A stretch of 64,000 nucleotides of DNA from Piliocolobus tephrosceles (lineage: Eukaryota; Chordata; Mammalia; Primates; Cercopithecidae): positions 35,275,356 through 35,339,355 of the forward strand of contig NC_045453.1 of the NCBI RefSeq assembly GCF_002776525.5, given 5' to 3'. This document shows, piece by piece, positions 25,766 through 38,094 of this stretch (positions are counted from its first letter, which is position 1; every line of letters starts with the position of its first letter). The notes under the pieces are model-generated. The model searched no databases. It was given only the letters and a program-made list of their open reading frames with translations, and had not been told where the DNA came from. The translations under genes were made by a program, and so were the position numbers.

Positions 25766-27555
25766 TCATCCCTGGGCTCAGGGTTGGGCTCCGGGTGCAA
25801 GGGGGAGACCCAGAAGGAACACCCTAACCCTAGCAGATCACAGGCTAGTGCTATGACCAAGGGCATCAGGGGTGGGGGAGGTTCTTAGAAATAGGGCCCT
25901 TGGGAGGAGGTGGGAGGCCAAGACTAAGGGCAAAGTGAGAATCTGAGAATTTGGCCACTGCCGTCAGGCCTCCTCTGCTGGGAGCTGAGTTACAAGCTTC
26001 AGGTGGGGAGGATGACAAGGAGGCAAGACCCAGTGTGGGCATCCATCTGGGTGGCTTGGACAGGACAGCCCAAGACCCCTGCTGTCCACCCTGGAGAGCA
26101 GAAGCTCTGAGCTCTCCCCCAGCCACCTCCTTCTGTGGAGGCCCTGGGAGAGGGGCAGGGAATGGGTGCCCAGAGTAGGGCCAGGCGTTGTTTGGTTCTG
26201 GAGCTGGAGGCAGCTGTGAGAGATGCTGGTGAACTCCACAAGGATGAGCTCCCCTCTGAGCCGTGGGGCTTTGCTGACAGCATCACTGTGGCCCAGGACA
26301 CAGGGAACAGAAGTGGGTGGCTAGGATCAGGCCCTCCTTTCTCCCTGGAAATGAAAATCTGTCTCAACCCAGAAAAATACCTCTGCAAGAGCCAGTGGAC
26401 TTCCTGGGGTGAGGGACCTGCCAGCTCCCTTCCCTGCCTGTGGCCCTTGTCCCCTGCAGGACCGGCCCTGAGTGGCTGGGGGCTGGTGGCTGGGGGCTGG
26501 GCACCATTCCTGACTGTCCAGCAATGCTGGGCTGGGGAGGGTCCCCACCATGGGTATGTCCATGGAGGGGGCTCCTCTCTCAGCCCCAGCACTGCTCCCC
26601 AACCCTGACCTTGCTCTTCCACTCACCCCCTGCCAAGATGAGCAAATTTGCAGCTCCAAGGGGCTTGGGTGTGCCGCTCAGAGGAGCCCAGGCTGCCCAC
26701 TTCTGTTGACTTGAAATGACATTTATTTGCTTCTAGGATGGGTCAGTGTGAGTCCTCCACAGAGGACAAGCAGGCAGACACAGAGAAGCCCTTATCACCC
26801 CCACCCAACACCCACGCCCACACTGAGCTGGGGCAGAGAGCAGAGGGATGCAGCGGGAGGAGCAAGCCTTCGGAGTCCTGGCGGGGGTGCCTGGAGAACT
26901 CAGAGGTCAGCCTGGGCCCCCAGGGCCCTGTTGTATGTCCCTTGCCCCTTGGGGTCCTCCCCCTATGATGGGGATTCTGGGTTGGCTGGACTCAAGGATG
27001 GTGCAGGTGTACCGGAGGCCGCCCAGCGCTGACCCAGAGCCTTTGAGTGACCCGTGCTGGAGGCTCCAAGCGTGCCACGTGGGCCTCAAGAAGTGCCCTG
27101 AGTCTGCGATGGCAAAGCTGTCGCCATTCTGAACGGGATGTCCATGGCTGGAAGCAAATTGCTCTCCCCTAACATCGTGACAATGAAATAGAACTTTCTT
27201 CACGAGCTATCAGAGAGGCTTTGCCCACTGCCACTCAGGTAGTGCGTGCACATTTGTTTGGGTCCGTGTGCACCTGTGTACCCTGAGGTTGGGCAGGAGG
27301 CAGCCTCCCAGGCACGATGCGGGAGGTTGGTGAGGTCCCGTTCCTTTCGCAGTGTTGTGAGACATGCCGGGTGCGCACGGGCACTTCACACACAGCTCTG
27401 CTCTGTGGGCACACAGGTGTGCACAGCCTCCTGGGAGCTCCGCAGGGCACCTCATGCTTGTGTGAGAAGCCACTGTCGACATCACTCTTAGGAGCGCCCT
27501 CGGGCCCCTGATGTCCTCAGTGAATGGCCAGGCAGAGAGGAGCTGCCCATCGGTA
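25766..27555. other. GC-rich single-copy DNA, no gene recognised
   Basis: No recognised gene or repeat. Local GGCTGGGGGCTGGTGGCTGG duplications occur at 26470-26505. The open frame 25999-26622 (207 codons, -) has no domain signature. Confidence 0.5.
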
Positions 27556-27559
27556 GGAG

Positions 27560-27715
27560 CCCGGACACTCCCTGGGGACTTTCTGTCTCCATGGAGCTGC
27601 CCGCTCTGTGCATTTCCTGTAAGTGGAGTCCTGCAGCCTGCGGTCTCTGTGTCTGCTTCTCTCACTCAGGCCCTTCCATGTTGCCACATGTGAGCAGTGC
27701 TGAGCAGAGCTCCAG
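27560..27715 (-). mobile_element. L1M-type LINE 3' fragment
   Basis: TTTCTGTCTCCATGGAGCTG, CCCGCTCTGTGCATTTCC and CTTCTCTCACTCAGGCCCTTCC match the inverted L1 3'UTR landmark (TTCTGTCTCTATGGATTTGC). A near-identical stretch recurs at 29184-29275. Confidence 0.65.
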
Positions 27716-28244
27716 ATGCTTTAGCGAGGCCTTGGCAGAGGGGGGTCAGGGCCCAGCCTAGGGACCACAGTCTGCAGCCCCACCCTGCACTCCCTGTCCC
27801 TGGACAGGTCCCGCCCGCCCAGCCCTGCCTGCCTGTGGATCCAGCCCCCAAGGGCCAGACAGGCCAGCAGAGGGGTCGGTCCTTGGGCACAGCCCCCAGA
27901 GGCTGGGCAGGGGCATCCTCCAGTTCCCCGCACTCCTCTGAGAGCTGCACTGAGCCCTTCCACATCTGCCCCTTCTTTCTGGCCAATGTCTCCCCATAGC
28001 AGTCCTGCCTGGCCCGGAGCAGCCCTGCACAGCTCTTGGGGCACAGTGATGGTGCCTGCTGGACAGGAGCTGGCCAGGAATTGCAGAGCACAGGGAGCAG
28101 GGGCCTCCGGAGGCCGTGGGGCGGCCCCTCCCCCACGCCAGCGACAGGGAGTCTCCCAGGGGAGCTCTGCTCGCCCCCTGCCCCACCACCAATGCTCGTC
28201 TGGGCTGGGAGGGTCTCCTGGAAAGATGTGTGAGGGATGGGCGA

Positions 28245-28680
28245 GGTCATGAGTCTCCCATGGCTGCTGTAACAAAAGCCACAGTTTATTGTCTTGCAGC
28301 TCTGAAAGGGAAAGAAATCTAAAGCCCAGGTGTTGGCAGGGCTGGCTACTGGAGGCCCTGGGGAGAATTCGGGTACTGCCCTCTCCGGGACCTGGAGGCT
28401 CCTGCGCCCCTTCACCCGTGGCCCCTCCTCCACCTTAAATCCAGCTGTGCTGTGTCTTCCAGGCTCCCCCGACTCTGACCCTCCCACCCCCTCTCCTAAG
28501 GACGCTGTGAGGACGCTGGGCCCACACAGAGCATCCAGCTCCGTCCCTCCTGCAGAGCGATCCTGCTCCGTCCCTCCTGCAGAGTCTCTGCTGCCACATA
28601 AGGTGGCATGGCCACGGATTCTTGGACATCCTTAGGGGTAGTGGGCATTACTCTGCCCCCACACAGGGAATATGCCAGCA
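28245..28680 (-). mobile_element. MaLR-type LTR (MLT1-like), inverted
   Basis: GTCTCCCATGGCTGCTGTAAC, AAAGCCACAGTTTATTGTC, TTGCAGCTCTGAAAGGGAAAG and CCTAAGGACGCTGTGAGGAC match the inverted MLT1 order. CATCCAGCTCCGTCCCTCCTGCAGAG is followed by a near-copy (28556-28584), a 29-bp internal duplication. Confidence 0.65.
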
Positions 28681-29377
28681 GCAGACGGGCTTGGGCAGTG
28701 CTAACGCTGAGGTCTCTTACAGCCCTCCCTGGCAAACCTGTGACTGGCCCTGGGACGGTGTCTTTGGCCAGGAGGGCAGCCACCCCCCACCCTGCCTCTC
28801 TCCCAAGTGTGACTGGGGCATCAGGAGAGGCAAGGTAAGACCTCAGCAGTAGCTGCCCCTCCTCAGTGGGCAGCCCGAGGGGCCCCAAGCTCACGGTCTG
28901 GGTGGCCCTGTGTCCCAGGGCAGAGGTCACCGAGAGAGGGTTGGGGCTGGACTCTGAACTGGGTTTTTTTTTTTTTTAAAAAAAAAAACAGAGGTGAAAT
29001 GCACATGACATAAAATGACCACTTTAACGAGTGTGGTTCAGTGGCATTTAGCGCATTTGCCACACTGTGCAGCCACCACCTCTGTCTACTCCCTAGACAC
29101 TGTCGTCACCCCCCGAGGAGCTCTGGAGCCCATTAGGCAGTCACTCCTATTCCTCTCCCCACCCCCGCACCGCGGAATCTGCTTTCTGTCTCCATGGAGC
29201 TGCCCGCTCTGTGCATCTCCTCTCAGCAGATTCGTGCAATCGGAGGTCTCTGTGTCTGCTTCTCCCGCCGAGCAGGGTTTTCAGGCACTTCATGTTACCG
29301 CCCGCGTCCCCACATCATCCCTTTTTAGGGCTGAATGCTATTCCCCTGCATGGATATGCCGCACTTCATTTATTCAT

Positions 29378-29716
<339 letters not shown>

Positions 29717-29786
29717 TAGTGCCACTGGGAAGACTCCTGTGTGCCTATTTGTTTGAATATTTCTCTTTATTTTGAGGAGCATGTGT

Positions 29787-30189
29787 TGTAATAGTCAGGA
29801 CTTGCATTGCTATAAAGATAAATCTGAAGCTGAGTAATTCATGAGAAGAGGTTTAGTTGGCTTGCAGTTCTGCAGGCTGTATAGGAAGCATGGTGCTGGC
29901 ATCTGCTGGGCTCCTAGTCAGCCCTCAGGAAGCTTACAGCCATGGCAGAAGGTGAAAGAGGAGCAGGCTTGTTGCATGGCCAGAGCCGGAACAAAAGACA
30001 GAGAATTGTGGGGGAGGTACGACACACTTTTCAACAACAAGGTCTCGTGAGAACTCACTGTGGTGAGTGGGTGCACGGCACCCAGCCATGAAGGATCTGC
30101 TTCCAGGACCCAAACACACCAGGCTCCACCTCCAGCACTGGGGCTCACATCTAAACATGAGCTTTGGGGGGGACGTGCAAGCTCTGTCA
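29787..30189 (-). mobile_element. MaLR LTR (MST/THE1-like), inverted, nested in L1
   Basis: GTAATAGTCAGGACTTGC, GAGTAATTCATGAGAAGAGG, GCTTACAGCCATGGCAGAAGG and TCTCGTGAGAACTCACTGTG follow the inverted MST/THE1 order (TGTATTAGTC..., TTACAGTTC..., CATGGCGGAAGG, TCTCGTGAGA). L1 sequence resumes right after it. This is a solo LTR with no viral genes. Confidence 0.8.
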
Positions 30190-30270
30190 TAGGCCCAGGA
30201 GTGGAACTGCTGGGGTTGATGGCTTCATTTTTCGAGGGACTGCCAGGCTGTTTCCACAGTGGCTTCCCTG

Positions 30271-33200
30271 CATAAGGTGGTCAGGGCTGGGTGAAGGGGC
30301 CCCATGTGTGGCTGGGCAGCAGTGACAGGGCTTGGTCAGGAGCCAACACCCTGCTCCCTGCAGTGAACAAGAGGTGCACAGCCTGAGAGAGCCCTAAGTG
30401 TTCACGGCCACCCTGTACCTACACAGCTGTGGGGTCAGCTCCAGGGAAGTGGCTGCTCAGCCTCAGTCCTCTGCTGGGAGCCCAGTGTTGGTGGATTTCC
30501 GAAAAGAGGGGTGCCAGGTGCACGTTCGACTCGCCGAGTGGGCCGCTGGTCTGGGCACAGTGGTGGGCCTCTGCTGGGACGTAAGATACCATGGAAAATA
30601 CTAGCTTTGAGAAACCCGCCCCACGGAGCACCTTGGCTGCAGGGGTCTTTGTCCGGCCGCACTGGATGGCTAGGGACAGCTCATGTGTGGGGCAGCTGCG
30701 GCTGGAATCGTGTGGACAAAGTGGGAGCAGCCCTCATCACAGCCACTGCTGAGTGGGACCATGGCTCCCACCGCCTCTGGGGTTGGGCATCCTGGCAGGT
30801 GTCCCCGCCCTCTGTGGCCTGACCCTCTGAAGGCACTGGTCCTGCCGTGCACCTCCCCCACTGAATAAGCCCTCAGCCTCGCCCCACTCACAAAGCTGAA
30901 CACATATGAATGCGGCTTCAGCGAGAGTCCCCATCCTGCCCACAGCCCAGCTGTCCGACTCTCCAGAGATCCGTGGATTGATGGATCAGTTGATTGACTG
31001 AGTCATTCATTCATTCACTTGGTCGTCTGAGCTCATGTCTAAAGGCTGAAGGAAGGTGAGGAGGCAGCCCTGCCCAGGGCTCTCCCTGAGCTCCCCCTTC
31101 CTCATCACCCCAAGCAGGTGCTGCGGCTCCCCTTCCCAGTTGAGGAAGCTGAGGTCAGAGAGGTGAGAACCTGCCCTCATTCACATCCAGGCCCAGGCTC
31201 GGAAGGGCCTCCCCCTGCACCGGGGCACAGTGACGCCGGGCACTGACACCGGCGAGGCGCCACGGGGCCGCCTCCTCCAGCCCGTCCTGCTGGTGCAGGA
31301 ATGCCAGGGAGTTGTGGGCGGCAGGGCCCTCCCCTGGACGAGGGTCCATCTCCGGTTGTCTGCCCCGCCGGTTAAAGGCCCCCCTCTCCCTGGCAGCCAG
31401 GGCCTGGTCACAGGTGCTCCTGGGACCCGCACCTTGGCTGTGTGAATCTCTGCCCACGATAGAGACCCTGAACCCATGGCTGTGGCGGGTGCAGGAGGAG
31501 GAGGATGGCCCTGCTGGGGCGTGTCTGCCACATTCTGAGCACAGACATCCAAGGGGGTTGGGATGCCGCCTGGCCCTGGGGGATAAGGGGCCACTTGGGA
31601 CACTCAGCGGTGACCCAGGGTGAGGCTGGAATCCAGGATCAGGTGGGTCCCTCCCAGCAATGCAGCCCCCTCCGCAGACCGGATGGTGTGGCCCTGTAGG
31701 AAGCGCTGTGCGTGGGGCTCCATGACCACCCTTGGCTTCCGGGACACCGCTGCTCTCCTGCACCGGCCCTCCTCTCAGCTTGTGTGGTGAACTCCCCTCG
31801 TGTGCGAGGTGCCCTGTGGCCAGAGTCTGCATGTGCCTCTACTTACCCAAATCCCAGGGGCCTCTCACTGGGAGCTGCCCCTGCCCAGCCAGCCCCAGGA
31901 CCCTCTGGGCTGTGCTGCAGCCTCTGCGTGGGGGAGCCTTTCTCCCGTTCGCTCTGGTACCATCCAGGCCACAGTCTCTGTGCTCCCCACTCTCCAGCTG
32001 GCTCCCCTCTGGCTGCACTTAAGAGTCCTGGGGCTGGGCAGGTTCAGATCTGGGACGGACAGGGATGTAGGGGCAGGAAGATAGGCTCTGGGTCTTTGCG
32101 TGCTGGGCAACTGGATTTTCCTCCTGAGTCTCAGTTTCATCACCTGCAAAATGGTCTCAGAAGGCGCCCTGGTGATGGGCCGTCCCCCTGCCAGGGGATG
32201 TACCCTGTTCCCCAGGGCCCCGACCGTCCGACATCCCCCTTGCTCTTGTGACCACATCTGCTCCAACAGTGGATCTTTCAAGAAAACTTTCAAGGCACAG
32301 CCAGAACTGGGCAGCCCTCCCCAGGGCACCGTGGCTGGGCAGGGCCTCCTGATGCTCCAACCTCTGCCCTCCACCCTCACCCTCAGCAGAGCAGCCACAG
32401 GGGCCCCGCCACAGCCGTGCCAGACTGTCTAGGCCTGTGCCCCTCAGCAGGACACCTGCAGCCCTGGCACTGGCCTACAAGGCCTGGCGTGGTCTGACCC
32501 TGCCCGCAGCTCAGCCCCAGGCCACCCATCCACCGCCACTGCCCCGGCAGCAGCCATGCCGGCCTCCTGTTTCCAGCAGCTCTGCCTGCTGGACACACCA
32601 GGCCCCCCTTCCCGCCTCTGGGCCTCTGTGTCCCTGTGCACACTGCCCGCTGTGCTATTCCGGGACCCTTCCCCCCTGCCCCTCCGATATCACTGGCGGA
32701 CCTGTTCATTCACCCCCACTCAGGCCTTCCCTGACCTCTGACCTGCAAGGCCGCCCCAGGCCCTGCCCCCTGCTCCCCAGTTGCTCCTTCCGGCCCCCGT
32801 GCCCAGGGCTGGGCCTGTCTCCACATTCCCTGGGCTGTGCATTTTCTCTCTCCCCTGCTGACTGATACAGCCCCAGCTACGTGAGCCTTCTGAAGCTGAC
32901 ACAAATCAAAGCTGCACTGAGTAAAACATCCAGGTCTGCAGGGCACCAGCCCCGTTTCTGAGAGTTAGGCAGCCACCCGTGGCCAGCGGGAGCCGCGTGG
33001 GATGGGGCAGGGCATTCGCTGTCATGGCGCGTTCCACCGGATGGGGCCTCATGGTCAGCCCGGCGACGGGGTAAGCCTGCTCATCCCCTGCTTGGGTCCT
33101 TGCTCAGACGTCCCAGTCAGGTGAGGGCTGCGGCGGCCTTGCTGTCGGGGTTTACTGCTTGCTCCTTCATTCATTCATGCCTTAAACCACCTGTGGACAC

Positions 33201-35300
33201 CAAGGGGAAGGTCTGGGGGGCCTAGGCCTCTCTCCCCTCTCGTCTCCCCCTTCTCTCCCCTCTCCCCTCCCTCCTGCCTCTCCCACCTGCTGCGGTCTCC
33301 CTTTCAAACCATGGTGGAGTGGGCCTCGGGCAGCACGGCCCTGGGTCCTGGCAAGGGCAGCTCTGGGACAAGGTGGGGACCAGACTGGCCGGAACACACC
33401 CAGCTCCAATCGATGCTGGGTGTGGGACCTTGGGCTAGTGAGCACCCACCCCAAGCCCCAGTTCCTTCTCGGTAAAGTGGGGACAGCAAAATGCCCTCCT
33501 CTTATGGGTGCCTTGAGCGCAGCATAGTCCCCGCATAGCCCCCGCAGAAGCTTCTGGAACACCAGGCAGCCTAAGTGCTGTGTGCCGGCTGTTACTGTGA
33601 GGCTGGTGCTGTGGGTAAACGAAGGAACTGCTCTGTCTTCTGACTCTGTCCTATGGACCCTGGGGACCGTCGGGGTCTGGCCACCCACAGCAGCCCTTTT
33701 CCTGGGAAGAGATGGCCCTGGGCCCATGCCCTGCTCCTTGGGTGTGGGGCTGCTGTGAGGAGGGTGATTGATGGCCACGTCCACTGCACACCCGCTCTCT
33801 CACCACCGCGGAGCACCCGAATCCTTTACAGAGCCGCCTGCACAGGCCGCAGACTGCTCCCCACCTCCCCCGCTGTGGCTGTCTATACCCCTGACCCCAG
33901 CTGCAGGCCTGGCCTGCCCCCTCAACTCTGCCTGGAGATGGTAGGCCGGAGGAAGTGGGGTGCAGGGGAGGAGCCTTGCAGGGGGAGTTCGGACACCGCC
34001 CCTCACACCATGCACTTCAGCTGCCAGTGGGAAGCCGAGTGGCTATTTAGTTTCCAGAAAAGTGCTTGGACCTGGTAGAAGCTTAAAACCTCCTGGCCTC
34101 CTTTATGGTGAGACGTGGGGTCTTCAGTGGGACATGCAGGGCCGGGAGCAGGGCCTATCATCACCCAAGAAGCCTCTGGACTGGGCAGGTGCAGGGGGCG
34201 CCCCTGTGTCCCTCGCTGTCGCTGGCCGGAGGACACCAGAGTGGGTGTTGGTGTGTGTGGCGAGTGTGGCTGGGGCTCCGGCTTCTCCCCATGACTCTGC
34301 AGAGCTGGCCTTGGGAAGTGGGGAAGGGGCCATGAGCCCAGGAGGTGAACCTGGAGGAGAGACCCACCTCACTCCTGTGGGCCAGCCTGGAGGGTATGCA
34401 GGGTCCTCACAGGGTCCCCTGGGATTAGTTGCAGCTGAACCTGTTCTAAGCAGCATGGGATCCCCAGCCCTGTGACCCTGACTGGCCGGAACCGCAAGGG
34501 GATGCCTTCCTAAGTCCGGGAGGCACTGGGGACATTAATGAGGTGGTTTCTGAACAGGAGGATCTATGCTCTGGACAGGACTTGCAAATAGCAAAGCTCA
34601 TTGTCCCCACCACATGGGCCTGCACCTGCCTCCAACAGGCGGGTCCCCTGACCACTGTGGTCCACTGTCCTTCCGTGTCCTGGTCCCTAGTCTTGGGAGG
34701 CCCCGGAGAGATGGGACGACCAGCCGGCGTCACACAGCCTGTGAGGACAGTCTGCCAGTTCCGGCCTCAGGTCTCTGAGTCCAGGCCCTGCAAGGACAGA
34801 TCCCCGTCAGGCCCCGTCCCAGGCCCTCGTCTGTTACATAATTCAGGCGTGAAATCCCGGAAGGGGGAGCTCCTGAGCCCGACCAGCACTGGGGATTGGG
34901 GTCTCCCCATCACACACCCTTGGTGGCAGGGCCCTGCTGGGGGTGGCAAGCAGGTTGGCCTCGCCTCTGTCCAAGGTGACTGGCATTTGTCATGACTTGG
35001 GTTGGTTAAGAGTCTCCGGAAACCCAGGTGGCTCCATCACCACCTGATCCTGGCCCCAATTCTAGGCAAAAGGGCAGAGCTGACGGGACTGTGGAGGGGG
35101 CCACCCCCTCCTGGATGGCCTGGGTGGTGGGCTCAGCCCACTGGAGGCTCAGAACAGCGAAGGAGGATATAGCCTCCTGCCCTCCCAACCCCTGGCCCTG
35201 CACCCTGGGAGATGCCCGGGTCTCCCCACGGCACCCTAGGAGCCGGCTGGCGTGGCATGGAGGCTGCTGCCCAGCTACTGAGGAGGCGCCTCTGTACTAG
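30271..35300. other. Upstream flank of the microRNA host gene, no gene recognised
   Basis: GC-rich single-copy DNA. Weak MIR cores lie at 31130-31165 (-), 32125-32160 (+) and 34720-34760 (-). Many open frames occur, the longest 225 codons at 31155-31832 (-), with none showing a recognisable domain. Shorter GCC/CTG-rich tracts are present. No TATA or CpG cluster suggests another promoter before 35300. Confidence 0.5.
32105..32165 (+). repeat. MIR SINE core
   Basis: GAGTCTCAGTTTCATCACCTGC then AAAATGG is the sense MIR core. Confidence 0.65.
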
Positions 35301-35305
35301 CTGGG

Positions 35306-35315
35306 CTAAAAATAG
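35306..35315 (+). promoter_or_regulatory. MEF2 site upstream of the miR-1-1/133a-2 promoter
   Basis: CTAAAAATAG is a perfect, palindromic-class MEF2 site. It lies 250 bp upstream of the TATA box. MEF2 is a known direct activator of miR-1/miR-133 clusters. Confidence 0.7.
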
Positions 35316-35460
35316 CGGGGGGGATCTCGGGCAGGGACAGCCGGTGGGAGGCCTGTCAGGGAGGGGCCGGGAGGGGCAGGACAGCAGCCTGGGCGCGGGA
35401 CCCGCCGTCAATGGCGTGGGTGCCCCCACCCTGTTCCCGGTGGCCAGGCCAGCCGCGGCC

Positions 35461-35600
35461 CAGCTGACAGGCTATTTTTTCCCCTGCTTGACTAAATATG
35501 GTCAGGGAGCGCAGCCCGAGGGGGCCACTTGGCCAGGGCCGCGTGTTTGGGATGCTTGGCCGGGTATATAAGAACTGCAAAGGTGAGGCCGGCTCCTGAC
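35461..35600 (+). promoter_or_regulatory. MIR1-1HG: Core muscle promoter of the miR-1-1/133a-2 primary transcript
   Basis: Seen in order: CAGCTG E-box at 35461-35466, CTATTTTTTC at 35472-35481, CArG-like CTAAATATGG at 35492-35501 (one mismatch to CCW6GG), CACTTG E-box at 35526-35531, and a TATA box TATATAAG at 35565-35572. Initiation would be expected near 35593-35600. Known: SRF, MEF2 and MyoD-family factors drive the miR-1 clusters in heart and skeletal muscle. The position, 3.8 kb upstream of miR-1-1, agrees with my recollection of the human MIR1-1HG start. The start site itself is inferred. Confidence 0.75.
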
Positions 35601-35863
35601 CCGAGGGGGGCCCCCACGCCCGCTCTGGCCTCTCAGGTCAGGCCCTCCCCTCCCCTCCCCTCCCCCGCCCCTGTGTCTAGGCGAGCCGGCTGTGTGCCTG
35701 CGAGAGCGTGCACACCCGCGGGACCTTCCCTTTTGTTCCACCCTGACCTCTACCTTCTCTACCTTGTGCTGACCCCGCTGGGGTGCAGGGGCTCCCTGCG
35801 GAGGAGGCCAGGACTCAAGGTGTGCAGCTCGGCCGCCTCTCCCTAACTCTGCACCAGCGCCTC

Positions 35864-35882
35864 CTCTCTCTCTCTCTCTCCC
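35864..35882. repeat. (CT)n microsatellite
   Basis: Nine CT units in the presumed first exon, in a pyrimidine-rich context. Confidence 0.9.
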
Positions 35883-35989
35883 AAGATCTCCCTCCGCTAA
35901 GTCTGCTCTGCTGCAGGAGGGCTGGGGGAAGGGCAGGGGTGTGGAGAGGGGGTGCCTGGTGTCTTCTTTCTCTCTCTGCCCCCCCACCC

Positions 35990-36330
35990 CCAAGTGCGGA
36001 CGCATCGAGCTCCGGCCCCCACCCCTGCATTCGGGATTGGCTCCCGGAGGAGGTGGCTGGTGCTGCCGCCGCTGCAGCATCTCCTAGGGAGCCGCGACCC
36101 TGCGCCGGCCGCCGCTGCCGCTGTCACCAGCCCGGCCCCGGGGTGCCCTGGGCTCCGCGGTGAGTCCTGCTCAGCCCATCGCCACCGCTGGGCCGCCGGG
36201 ACGGCCCCTGCAAACTTGCCGGGCGCCGCGGTGGGGGTGTGCCTGCCGGCGAGGTGGGTGCTGCGGGTGCCGGCGCCGTGTGGGTGCCAGCGCCGTGCGG
36301 CGCCGGCGGGGGTGCCGGGGAGTTTTCTCT
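35990..36330. promoter_or_regulatory. CpG island and first-intron donor
   Basis: Dense CpG and GCC/GCG repeats (GTGCTGCCGCCGCTGCAGC, GGCCGCCGCTGCCGC, GGCGCCGTGTGGG, GCGCCGGCGGGGG) occur just downstream of the TATA promoter. ATTGG (inverted CCAAT) occurs at about 36036. The donor GCG|GTGAGT at 36159/36160 is near-consensus. Human carries an antisense transcript here (MIR1-1HG-AS1), so the island may fire in both directions; this is recalled, not visible. Confidence 0.65.
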
Positions 36331-37417
36331 TGGCTCTTGGCTCGCGGCATCATCCACATTTGGAAAACTGCAGAGCCAGCAGCCGGCAGGGCCGGAGGGC
36401 GCGTCCAGCTGGGAGGCAGGAACTTTGACTTGCGGGCATTTTGCAAGAAAGCAGCCACCCCCCACGCGGGCAGTGGATGGCACGGGGGCTGGGTGGGGGC
36501 GCGATTCCCCTGCCGCTTTGCAACAAAGCCCCGGCAGCCGGGCATGGGGCTAAACTTACCTTGAACTTGCGGTACCCCCCACTGAGGTGCTGGTGGGGGG
36601 CAGGGATTCCTGAGCTGAGCGGCGGGCGAGGCTGCCCCTGGTCGGACTCGGCACTTCTGCAGCTCGCCCAGCCACGTCAGGGTCAGGAGGCGTTTACAGG
36701 GGCAGGGCGGCGGGGGGAGGGGGCACACGTGGGCGGAGACTAGGGGGGCTTTGGGGAGAGCAGCCCTGGTGGTCTGTGTCTGTGCAGGTCCCTGCTGGGG
36801 AGCTTGACTTCCGCGTGGCCTCCCGTGGGGCTGATGCTGGGGGCCGGGTGGTATTCACCTCTGAAGAGCCCGGGACGAGGCCCCGGGCACCAGGAGCCAG
36901 CTCGGTTCACGGTGGGGTCTGCCTGGAGGTGGCTGGGTGCTCTTTTTCTATTCGGATGGGAAACTTTTTGAAAAGTGACTACAATTCAGTTGTGAGTGGG
37001 CAGAAGTCCTGTGGGCTCTGGCTGGATCTGGGGTGACTCTCCTGCCCTTTGGGACTCCCAACTTTCCCCTTGACCCCCAGACCCCATCCCAATGAATGCC
37101 TCAGCGGTGGGGAGGGCTTGAGCCAGGCTGCAGGAGTGTCCCAGGCTCTGAGGGCTCGTGTGCCAGGGAGCTGGGGATGTTGAGGAGGCCTCTTCCCTGG
37201 ACTCTGAGCCCAGTTATTGCGGAGGCCTTGGGAGGGCACAGATGAGCGGTGGAACCCGGGTGCCCCCGAGGTTGAAGCTCAGGCTGCCCTTTTTGTATCC
37301 TTGGCTATGTGAAAATGATAAATCACAGCAGCCACATGGAAATGGGACATCAGCTTCTGCTTCTTTCTGCCATTTACTCTTTCCTCTGTAGAGGGGATGC
37401 CAGAGCCTTAAGCACAA

Positions 37418-37445
37418 CCCCCCCCCCCCCCCCCCCCCCCCCCCC
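37418..37445. repeat. Poly(C) run of 28
   Basis: Uninterrupted C28, a rare homopolymer in primate DNA. It lies in intron 1 of the host gene and is prone to length error in sequencing and to quadruplex or i-motif folding. Confidence 0.95.
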
Positions 37446-38094
37446 ATGTGAAACTCCAACCCAGCCATGCCTGGCTGCAGACCCACAGCCACAGCATGCT
37501 CAGTGGCCTCTGCACCACCGCAGGCTCTGCGGAGACGTTGCCCTGCCCTGGGTGGTAGAAGAGAACCAATTCGCTCAGGGCTGTCCCCTCGCAGGGACGG
37601 GCTGCCTGGGGGAGCAACAGTCATGCTGGGCCTCTCTTCCTGACGAGGACAATGGGAGGTCCTTTCATGTCCCGGAGCTGCTGTCCCAACCCACGCCAGG
37701 GTCAGTGCCAGGACAGGGGCCAGGGCCCAGCTGGGCCCTGCCACTCAGCAAGCCCCCTGTGTCTGTGCCCGGCCTGCACCCCCCACTGGCGCCTCCCTGG
37801 CCCCCATCCCCACCAGGCACCTGCAAAGCCTTCTTTCCACCTCTCACCACCTCCTGTGCCAGGCTCACCCTGGGCCACTGCGAGGCCTCCAAACCCTGCA
37901 GGCCTCTTCTTCCTCCTCCTCCTCCTCCTTCTCCTCCTCTCCCTGCTCCCAGCAGGTTAGGGGTGGCTTCCCTTCCTGCTGGCGAGGGCCTAACCTTGAG
38001 GTCCCATTGGTCTCCTTCAGGTTCTTCCTCCACATTTTTCACTCTGGCTTCACAGCTGGTCATAGAAGTTGGCAGGGAAGGAGGGAGCCTCTGC

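Noticed and set aside
31155..31832. 225-codon - strand frame upstream of the promoter
   Set aside because: Overlapping frames of similar length exist on both strands; GC composition explains it.
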